Shown here: piece by piece, positions 5,542 through 12,204 of the stretch
Numbering within the stretch: the stretch's first letter is position 1
Layout of the letters: each line of letters starts with the position of its first letter
NCBI GenBank assembly: GCA_003161205.1
Contig: PMOU01000169.1
Span: 8,827-23,258 of the forward strand
Reading direction: 5' to 3'
Source of the DNA: Actinomycetota bacterium
GTDB lineage: Bacteria > Actinomycetota > Actinomycetes > Streptosporangiales > Streptosporangiaceae
Length of the DNA stretch: 14,432 nucleotides
Position numbers and translations under genes: made by a program
Notes under the pieces: generated by a model
Told to the model about the DNA's origin: nothing
What the model saw: only the letters and a program-made list of their open reading frames with translations
The model's database searches: none

Positions 5542-8157
5542 TCAATCCTGACCGGGCCGGTCCTCCATCGCGGCTGAGACGGCTGCCAGCAAGGCCTGGC
5601 TGGTGAAGGGCTTCCGGAGAATGGCCTTGGCCCTGCCGCGCCCGGGTCCGGCGGCCGACTCTGACTGACTCTTTCCGGACATGTAGAGCACCGCCACGTC
5701 AGGCTTGAATTCGGCGATTCGTTCGGCCAGGGTGAGCCCGGACATGTGGGGCATGAGCGAATCGGTCAGCAGCAGCCGGAAGTCGTAGGCGGACGCCAGC
5801 TCCAGCGCTTCTTCGTACGTGGCGGCCTCCAGGGTGGCATAACCATGCTGGCGCAAGATCCGCGAGGCGGCGACCAGCACCGCGGGCTGGTCGTCGACGA
5901 CCAGGATCATGTCCCCGGTGCTGCTGCCTGCGGGCGCCGTGGGATGGTCCGGCGCCGCATCGGCGGCGGCGAGCGCCGCCGGGAAGTACACGTGGAAAGT
6001 AGTACCGGTGCCTTCTTCTGACTCGGCGCGGATCCGGCCACCGACCTGGGTGACGATGCCGTACACGGTGGACAGGCCGAGGCCGGTGCCCTGCCCTCGG
6101 GGCTTCGTGCTGAAGAATGGCTCGAAGATGCGGGCCGCGACTTCCGGGCTCATACCGGTACCGGTGTCGGCGACGGTGAGCTCGACGTAAAGACCGGGGC
6201 TGGTGCCGGGATGCGCGTTCGCGTAGGAGTCATCCAGCTCGGTCAGGCTCGTCCCGATCGTCACGACGCCGCCATCGGGCATGGCGTCCCGGGCGTTGAT
6301 GGCCAGGTTCAGCAGAACCTGCTCGACCCGGCCACGATCGGCCTGGATGGCAGGCAGGCCGGCCGCCGGGCTAATGTTCAGCTCGATGTGGTCCCCGATG
6401 GTGCGCGACAGCAGGCTGCTGATGTCGGCCACGACGGCATTGACGTCCAGCGGGGATAGCTGCGCCGGCTCGGCCCGGCTAAAGAGCAGCAACTGCCTGG
6501 TCAGCCGGGCCCCGCGCTCGGCTGCGGCCTGGATCTCCTGCGCGTCGGCCTGGACCGCGGGCCGGTCGGCCGTCTCATCCGCTACGAACTCGGCGTAGCT
6601 CATGATGGCGGACAGCAGGTTGTTGAAATCGTGGGCGATCCCGCTCGCCAGCTGACCCAGGCTCTCCAGCCGCTCGGACTGGTGCGACCGACGCTCCAGC
6701 GAGCGGCGCTCAGCTTCAGCGCGCTTGAATTCGGTGATGTCCCTGGCTACCGTGGCCGCGCCCACCAGGGCACCGCCGGCATCGCGGATCGGGGAGATGG
6801 TGTAGGACAGGTCCACGATCGTGTTGTCCTTGCGCAGGCGCCGGACCTCGACCCGCTCCACCCGCTCCCCCCGCCGGAGCTTGTCCAGGATGGCCTGCTG
6901 TTCCCCGGCCAGTCCGGGCGGAGCGAGCACCGACAGGTTGCTCCCGATCATCTCCGCGCGGGAGTAACCGGTGATCCGCTCCGCACCGGCGTTCCAGGCC
7001 GTGATGACACCATCGAGGGTGACGCCCAAGATCGCGTCGGTTGAGGACTCGGCCACGGCGGCCAGCATCGAGCTGGCCTCTTGCTGACGGCTGGCCATGC
7101 CGATCAGGTGGTTGACGTTCTCGGTGAGGGCCAGCAGCTCGGCCGGGCCCGCGGCCGCGATCGGCACTGCGGACCCCTGGCTGGCCGCATCCCGGACGCC
7201 TGCGCTCAGGCTGGCGATGGGCCGGCCGATCCGCCGGTAGAGCACCAGCGCCGCCAGCAAGAACCCCAGCAGCGCGATCAGCGTGACAAGAACCTGACGA
7301 TTGATGGCCTGGTTGGCGGCCGCGAAAGCTTGCGCGTTGCTGTCGCCGGCGAATACCCGCCATCCTGACTTCGCCACCAGTGCCTGCCCGTACAGACGCG
7401 GCGTACCGTCCAGGTCGCGGTGTTCGGCCTGGCCGGCCGCACCGGCAAACGGCGTGCCGGGCACCTGCTTGCCCACCCAGGCATCCGGGCGGATCGACCG
7501 GGCCACCACGGTGGCGCCGTTCGCGGTGGTGACCACGAACTCAAGCTGCCGGGGACCGCTCAGCGTCAGGGCCAGCTGCGGACCGACCGGAGCCAGGTTC
7601 AGGAAGACGGCCACGACGCCCTGGCCCGGCACCGGTGCGGCCACCACCTCGGCCAGCTGGCGCGTCTGCGTATCCAGCACCGGGCCCGTGACCAGGGGAC
7701 CTCGCAGTGCGGCCGCCAGCCACTTCGCGCCGGCATACCCAGGCCGCTGCCGCGGGGCCAGCGACGAACATGCCACGATACCGTCGCCCGCGATGATGTC
7801 CAGATGCCCGGTCGTGAAGGGACCCGATCCCTGGAATTGCAGCGCGCACTCGGCCCGCGGCCCGAATGTCTGCGGGATCGAAAGGTCGGCGGCCAGTTCG
7901 GCCACCTGGGCTTGCACGCTGCCCAGGGCAGCCGTGATCTGGCGGGCCGCATCGCGGGCCCCGTACCCGGTGCTGACCAGGGCGTCCTGCCGGGCATGAT
8001 AAATGGCCTCTTGCCGCTGGTAGACGGCATTCGCCGCGGCGACACCGACAAGAAGCAGTACCAGCCCCGCCAGGTAGGCCTTGAGCGAAATACCCGGCCG
8101 GACCCGCGTGCCGGGACGGGCCCGATCCGCCGCGGTACGCCTTCGCCTGAAACCCAA
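5542..8157 (-). CDS. Membrane hybrid histidine kinase: extracytoplasmic sensor, HAMP, PAS, kinase, receiver
   Basis: An 871-aa transmembrane sensor. Domains: basic N-terminus, first membrane helix (about 25-46), an extracytoplasmic domain of about 240 residues that looks like a dCache/PDC-type sensor, second helix (about 288-307), HAMP (about 308-360), PAS (about 362-478), HisKA with His509 (GIAHDFNNLL), HATPase (N617 and N621, DTGTGM from 664, GTGLGL 690-695) and receiver (about 748-865: Asp755/Asp756, phosphoacceptor Asp799, Ser827, Lys849). Cys104 and Cys130 in the sensor could form a disulfide. The ligand is unknown; small carboxylates or amino acids are common for this fold. The start is TTG at 8157, supported by AGGGGG eight bases upstream and by lack of a better in-frame start before the first helix. 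It lies 111 bp after the soluble hybrid kinase on the same strand, with its own candidate promoter. Its 3' end comes within 12 bp of the convergent regulator gene. Confidence 0.93.
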   Translation of the reverse strand: MGFRRRRTAADRARPGTRVRPGISLKAYLAGLVLLLVGVAAANAVYQRQEAIYHARQDALVSTGYGARDAARQITAALGSVQAQVAELAADLSIPQTFGPRAECALQFQGSGPFTTGHLDIIAGDGIVACSSLAPRQRPGYAGAKWLAAALRGPLVTGPVLDTQTRQLAEVVAAPVPGQGVVAVFLNLAPVGPQLALTLSGPRQLEFVVTTANGATVVARSIRPDAWVGKQVPGTPFAGAAGQAEHRDLDGTPRLYGQALVAKSGWRVFAGDSNAQAFAAANQAINRQVLVTLIALLGFLLAALVLYRRIGRPIASLSAGVRDAASQGSAVPIAAAGPAELLALTENVNHLIGMASRQQEASSMLAAVAESSTDAILGVTLDGVITAWNAGAERITGYSRAEMIGSNLSVLAPPGLAGEQQAILDKLRRGERVERVEVRRLRKDNTIVDLSYTISPIRDAGGALVGAATVARDITEFKRAEAERRSLERRSHQSERLESLGQLASGIAHDFNNLLSAIMSYAEFVADETADRPAVQADAQEIQAAAERGARLTRQLLLFSRAEPAQLSPLDVNAVVADISSLLSRTIGDHIELNISPAAGLPAIQADRGRVEQVLLNLAINARDAMPDGGVVTIGTSLTELDDSYANAHPGTSPGLYVELTVADTGTGMSPEVAARIFEPFFSTKPRGQGTGLGLSTVYGIVTQVGGRIRAESEEGTGTTFHVYFPAALAAADAAPDHPTAPAGSSTGDMILVVDDQPAVLVAASRILRQHGYATLEAATYEEALELASAYDFRLLLTDSLMPHMSGLTLAERIAEFKPDVAVLYMSGKSQSESAAGPGRGRAKAILRKPFTSQALLAAVSAAMEDRPGQD

Positions 8158-8165
8158 TCGCGTTT

Positions 8166-8171
8166 CCCCCT
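8166..8171 (-). promoter_or_regulatory. Ribosome-binding site for a TTG start
   Basis: AGGGGG on the minus strand lies eight bases before the TTG at 8157 and is the main reason to accept this rare start codon for the membrane hybrid kinase. Confidence 0.6.
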
Positions 8172-8226
8172 AGTGGTGGCATTCCGCGATCTTTTGTACC
8201 GCATTCTGCCAGCGCCTACATCGGAG

Positions 8227-8232
8227 AGTATA
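8227..8232 (-). promoter_or_regulatory. Candidate -10 hexamer of the membrane hybrid kinase
   Basis: TATACT on the minus strand, preceded by TTG, is close to the consensus and would start a transcript about 60-65 bases before the TTG at 8157. The -35 region (around GTTCAC) is weak. A GGGGACT stretch, half of a DosR-type box, lies about 30 bp upstream at 8260-8266. Confidence 0.4.
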
Positions 8233-8268
8233 CAAGAGGCTACTAATCGTGAACGACGGAGTCCCCGG

Positions 8269-11013
8269 TCAGCCGCTCCGGGGGGCCGGGGTGCGAGCTT
8301 CGGCGACCCAGCGGATGAGAGTGGCACGCAACTGGTGCGGGTCGATGGGCTTGGCGAGGTAGTCATCCATGCCGGCGGCGAGGCAGCGCTGCCGGTCTTC
8401 GGTGCGGGCACCCGCGGTCATGGCGATGATGGGGACGTGCTGGTCCGGGCGCTCTTGGCGGCGCACCTCGGCGGTAGCGTCATACCCGTCCATTCTGGGC
8501 ATCTGGCAGTCCATGAGGATGGCCTGGTACGGCCGGGTCCCGGCGAGTCGCACGGCCTCGATTCCGTCCCGGGCGATGTCCACGCGGTAGCCGAGGAGGC
8601 TGAGGTTGTCCACGGCGACGATCTGGTTGATCTCGTTGTCCTCGGCCAGCAGGATCAGGCCACGGCCGCCGATGGTGCGCTGGCGGGCGGGTGAGAGGTG
8701 GGCATGGGCGGCGGCCTCGGGGTCGAGGAGGTCCTGCAGGCAGTTGTACATCTGCGACGGGCAGATCGGCTTGGGCAGCACGGCGACGGCGCCGACGGCA
8801 GCGGCGACTTCGTCGTCATGGTAGGAACCGCTGGTGAGCAGGACGAGCTTGACCGCGCTGATGGCCGTATCGGCGATGATCTGGCGGGTGAGAGCGACTC
8901 CGTCGAGACCAGGCATCTGCTGATCGATGACGGCCACGGCATAGGGCTGGTCATGTTCGGCGGCGTCGCGCAGCCGGGCCACAGCGGTGCTGCCGTCCGG
9001 GATGGACGTCGGGTTCATCCCCCAGGCGCTGGCGTGCTCACTGAGAAGTTGCAGGCTGTGGGCATTGTCATCGATGATGAGCAGTCGCTGCGCGGCCAGG
9101 CAGTCGGTGGCTGGCCGCGGCTGCTCGGACCCGGCGGCCTGCAAGGTGAGCGGAATGGTGAAGTAGAACTGGCTCCCCTGGCCGGGCTGGCTGGATACGT
9201 CGAGATGACCGCCCATGAGCTCGATGAGCTCGCGGCTGATGGCCAGTCCGAGCCCGGTACCGCCGAACTGGCGGTTGGGCGCGGCGTCGACCCGGGAGAA
9301 GGGCTGGAAGAGGAGGGGCAGGTCGTCAGCGGCGATGCCGATGCCGGTGTCGATGACGGTGATGGTGACCTGCGGCCTGCCGTCGGGGGCAGGGGTCGCG
9401 GGGACGGCGCGAATGAGCACTTCACCGCGCTCGGTGAACTTCACGGCGTTGCCGAGCAGGTTGAGCAGGGCCTGGCGCAGCCGACCCTCGTCTCCGCGCA
9501 CCGAGGCGGGGAGGTCGGGCGGGTAGTAGCCGACAACTTCGAGGTCCTTGTCGCGGGCCGCCTCGGCGGCCACCTGGACCACCGATTCGAGGAGCTTGTG
9601 CAGGTCGAAGTCGGCCTCGGTGAAGCGGACCTTCCCGGCCTCGATCTTGGAGAAGTCGAGGATGTCGTTGATGATCGTGAGCAGGGCCCGGCCGGAGCTG
9701 CGGATCGCCTGGGCGTACCGCAGCTGTGTTGGCTGCAGAGGGGTTTGCAGCAACAGGTCGATCAGCCCGATGACGCCATTCATGGGGGTGCGGATCTCGT
9801 GGCTGACCGTGGCGACGAACTGTGACTTGAGCTGCGTCGCCGCCAGCGCCGCGTCCCGGTCACTGGCCATGGCCTGCTCGGCCCGCCTGCGCTCGCTGAT
9901 GTCGCGGATCAGCGCCGCGACCATGATGCCGTCGCCGGTGTCCAGGGGCGAGAGGCTGACCTCGATCGGGAACAGGTTACCGTCGCGGCGCAGCCCGGAC
10001 AGCTCCGGGCCCGTGCCCATCCGGCGGATCTGCGGGGCGGCCAGGTAGCCAGCCCGGTCGGTGACGTGCTGGTCCCGCAGCGCCTGCGGGACGAGCATCT
10101 CGACCGGCTGTCCGGCCAGCTCCGCGGTGGCGTATCCGAACAGCCGCTCCACGTGCTCGTTGGCCAGGACGATGCGGCCGCCGGAGTCAACGACGATCAT
10201 CGCGTCGGGCGTCCCCATCACCAGGCGGCTGAAACGCTCCTCGGCCTTGACCCGGGCGGTGATGTCACGGGCGACGGACACGGCGCCGACGATGGCGCCC
10301 GTGACGTCATGGATCGGTGACACCGTCACCCCGACATCGACCCGGGCGCCGTCCTTGCGCAGCCGGACCGTGTCCCGGGAGAACGTTTCGCCGCGGGCCA
10401 CGCCGTCGAGGATTTCCTCGATCTCCCCGGCCCGATCGGGCGGGATGATCAGGCTGATGTGCTGACCGAAGGCTTCCTCCGCCCGGTAGCCGTAGTGGCG
10501 CTCGGCGGCGGCGTTCCAGCTGACGATGATGCCGTCCGGGGTATTGCCGATGACGGTTTCGTCGATGAGGCCCAGGACGGTGGCCAGCTGCGTCCGGGTC
10601 TGCTCGGCCTGATACGGGGAGATGGTGTCGTGGGCCGCCGCGACGATCATGCCATCCGCGGGGCGGAGCTTGACGGTCCAGCTGAGCCGGTGATAAGACC
10701 CGTCACGGCACCGGTAGCGATTCTCCACCGTCCTCGTGGCGCTGCCGCCGGCCAGGTCAGCGGCCATGCGCCTAGTCTGGTCCCGGTCGTCCGGGTGGAC
10801 GAGCTCCAGGTACGGCCGGCCGAGCAGTTCGCCGACGGAGTAACCGAGGGTACGTTCCAGGGCCGGGTTCACCCGGATGAAACAGCCGTCGATCCCGGCG
10901 ATGTACACCAGGTCGAACGAAAGGCTGAAGATAAAGTCCAGCGACCGGGCCGCGGGTGGCTGCGCCCCGGCGTCGTCGCCCTCGGTCATGTCTTTACCTG
11001 GATTCTTATTCAC
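8269..11013 (-). CDS. Soluble hybrid histidine kinase with three PAS and two receiver domains
   Basis: A 914-aa cytoplasmic kinase without membrane helices. Domains: PAS1 (about 25-135), PAS2 (about 145-258), PAS3 (about 262-375), HisKA with His405 in FVATVSHEIRTPMNGVIG, HATPase (Asn518 and Asn522, DTGIGI 555-560, GGTGLGLA 584-591), REC1 (about 642-765: Asp647-Asp649 region, Asp697, Thr727, Lys748) and REC2 (about 785-905: Glu791/Asp792, Asp835, Thr866, Lys888). The HEIRTPMNG core with a tandem receiver is the BarA/TorS-like class, different from the HDFNNL kinases around it. There is no C-terminal HPt, so the last acceptor must be another protein. GTG 11013 is the furthest start, with TATACT seven bases upstream, which would make it leaderless. 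ATG 10989, with AGG about eight bases upstream, is the alternative and would drop eight residues. Signal unknown. Confidence 0.93.
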   Translation of the reverse strand: MNKNPGKDMTEGDDAGAQPPAARSLDFIFSLSFDLVYIAGIDGCFIRVNPALERTLGYSVGELLGRPYLELVHPDDRDQTRRMAADLAGGSATRTVENRYRCRDGSYHRLSWTVKLRPADGMIVAAAHDTISPYQAEQTRTQLATVLGLIDETVIGNTPDGIIVSWNAAAERHYGYRAEEAFGQHISLIIPPDRAGEIEEILDGVARGETFSRDTVRLRKDGARVDVGVTVSPIHDVTGAIVGAVSVARDITARVKAEERFSRLVMGTPDAMIVVDSGGRIVLANEHVERLFGYATAELAGQPVEMLVPQALRDQHVTDRAGYLAAPQIRRMGTGPELSGLRRDGNLFPIEVSLSPLDTGDGIMVAALIRDISERRRAEQAMASDRDAALAATQLKSQFVATVSHEIRTPMNGVIGLIDLLLQTPLQPTQLRYAQAIRSSGRALLTIINDILDFSKIEAGKVRFTEADFDLHKLLESVVQVAAEAARDKDLEVVGYYPPDLPASVRGDEGRLRQALLNLLGNAVKFTERGEVLIRAVPATPAPDGRPQVTITVIDTGIGIAADDLPLLFQPFSRVDAAPNRQFGGTGLGLAISRELIELMGGHLDVSSQPGQGSQFYFTIPLTLQAAGSEQPRPATDCLAAQRLLIIDDNAHSLQLLSEHASAWGMNPTSIPDGSTAVARLRDAAEHDQPYAVAVIDQQMPGLDGVALTRQIIADTAISAVKLVLLTSGSYHDDEVAAAVGAVAVLPKPICPSQMYNCLQDLLDPEAAAHAHLSPARQRTIGGRGLILLAEDNEINQIVAVDNLSLLGYRVDIARDGIEAVRLAGTRPYQAILMDCQMPRMDGYDATAEVRRQERPDQHVPIIAMTAGARTEDRQRCLAAGMDDYLAKPIDPHQLRATLIRWVAEARTPAPRSG

Positions 11014-11020
11014 ACTCCGT

Positions 11021-11026
11021 AGTATA
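11021..11026 (-). promoter_or_regulatory. Candidate -10 of the three-PAS hybrid kinase in a 64-bp divergent gap
   Basis: TATACT on the minus strand sits seven bases before the GTG at 11013; TTGAAT or CCTTGA upstream may act as a weak -35. The same AT-rich patch (about 11001-11048) must also hold the promoter of the divergent gene at 11078, with TATATT at 11023-11028 as a possible plus-strand -10. TTCAAG occurs twice with 8-bp spacing (11035-11040 and 11043-11048) and may be a protein-binding site. Confidence 0.4.
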
Positions 11027-11063
11027 TTAATTACTTCAAGTATTCAAGGGAAGCGCGGCCGGC

Positions 11064-11070
11064 GAGAGGG
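11064..11070 (+). promoter_or_regulatory. Ribosome-binding site that sets the start of the simple PAS kinase
   Basis: GAGAGGG lies seven bases before the ATG at 11078. The reading frame stays open back to 10877, but that extension overlaps the divergent kinase gene and its promoter, so the ATG at 11078 is preferred. Confidence 0.7.
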
Positions 11071-11077
11071 CGAACAA

Positions 11078-12202
11078 ATGCTGGTGCCCAGCAGGACGGC
11101 AGCTGAGCAGCCGCCGGGCGTGGCGCGGCCCGGGCCGGCACATGCCGTCGTGGCCGCCGACGCCAGCGGCATGATCGTGTCCTGGGACGACGCCGCTTGG
11201 CAGCTCTACGGCTTGGCGGCCGGGCAGGTCGTCGGGGTCAGGAACGTCGGTGATCTGTTCGGCCCGCCGCTGGACGGCGTGCCCGCGATGCGTGACCTGC
11301 TCAGCCAGCTGCGGGAACTGGCCCCGGCCCCCGCCGTGTGGGCCGGTGAGGTCGAGTGCCGCCACGCGTCGGGACACTGGTTTACCGCTGACGTCGTGGT
11401 GACCCCGTTTCATTCCCGCGATGGCGCGTCCGCGGGACTCGCGCTGACCTGCAGGCCCGCGCGGACCGCGGACGCGTTCGGGGCCCAGGTGTGGTCCAAG
11501 CTCAGCCACGAGCTGCGCAGCCCGCTGGCCGGCATCATCGGCCTGACCAGGATCTTGCTGCTGCGGCTCGACGCCGGCCAGGCTGACGCGGCGACGCAGG
11601 TCCGCCAGCTTGAACTCGTCCAGGCCAGTGCGGCCAGGTCACTGGCGACCATCGAGCAGGTCGTGGACCTGGCCCGGCTCGGGTCCGGGCAGATCGTCCC
11701 CGTGCCCGCGCTGGTCGACTGCGCCGGGGTGATCGCCGAGGTGGCCGCGAAGCTGCAGGACAGCGCCGCGGAGCGCGGACTGCGCCTGCGCGTCGACGTC
11801 CCGCCGCATCCGGTAACGGTCAGCAGCGATCCGGGCATGCTCGGCCAGCTGCTGGCTGAACTGGCCGCCAACGGGCTGCGGTTCGCCGACGGCGGCGAGG
11901 TACGGATCCGGCTGCAGGCCAGCCACGGCGCGGTCGTCATCGAGGTGTCCGATGACGGGCCCGGCATACCAGCGGAGGAGCAGACTCGCATCTTCGAGCC
12001 GTTCGAACGCGGCGCCAACGCCGCCGAGCGCGACGACAGCGCTCCCGGTCTGGGCCTGCACCTGGCCGCCCGGCGGGCCGCCCTGCTCGGCGCTCAGCTG
12101 AGCCTGCGCAGCCAGACCGGAACGGGCAGCACGTTCAGCGTCACCTTCGCCGACCCGCATAACCCGCCCGGCCCGGTGCCCATCCCGAATCCGCGGAGCT
12201 GA
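11078..12202 (+). CDS. PAS-domain sensor histidine kinase without receiver
   Basis: A 374-aa soluble kinase. A PAS-like domain (about 20-128) is followed by HisKA with His144 (KLSHELRSPLAGIIG) and a HATPase domain (about 245-357). Boxes: LLAELAANGLRF (258-269), DDGPGI (292-297), FEPFERG (306-312) and APGLGL (322-327). In the N box the first Asn of the usual NLLxNA is Glu261 while Asn265 is kept. Since the second Asn normally binds the Mg-ATP group, activity is probably retained but may be altered. It lacks its own receiver, and the next gene, two bases downstream, starts with one, so that receiver is a natural acceptor. The start at 11078 is chosen on GAGAGGG seven bases upstream. The Pro-rich C-terminal tail after 358 has no recognisable domain. 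Divergent from the three-PAS hybrid kinase. Confidence 0.9.
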   Translation: MLVPSRTAAEQPPGVARPGPAHAVVAADASGMIVSWDDAAWQLYGLAAGQVVGVRNVGDLFGPPLDGVPAMRDLLSQLRELAPAPAVWAGEVECRHASGHWFTADVVVTPFHSRDGASAGLALTCRPARTADAFGAQVWSKLSHELRSPLAGIIGLTRILLLRLDAGQADAATQVRQLELVQASAARSLATIEQVVDLARLGSGQIVPVPALVDCAGVIAEVAAKLQDSAAERGLRLRVDVPPHPVTVSSDPGMLGQLLAELAANGLRFADGGEVRIRLQASHGAVVIEVSDDGPGIPAEEQTRIFEPFERGANAAERDDSAPGLGLHLAARRAALLGAQLSLRSQTGTGSTFSVTFADPHNPPGPVPIPNPRS

Positions 12203-12204
12203 CC

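Noticed and set aside
7420..9825. Two long plus-strand open frames (7420-8694 and 8698-9825) opposite the hybrid kinases
   Set aside because: They are the antisense shadows of the 871-aa and 914-aa kinases, run across the intergenic gap without respecting gene borders, and encode low-complexity Gly/Arg-rich products.
10877..11077. N-terminal extension of the simple PAS kinase back to an ATG at 10877
   Set aside because: It would overlap the divergent 914-aa kinase by more than 130 bases and span both promoters. A good ribosome site precedes the ATG at 11078, where the PAS-like sequence soon begins.
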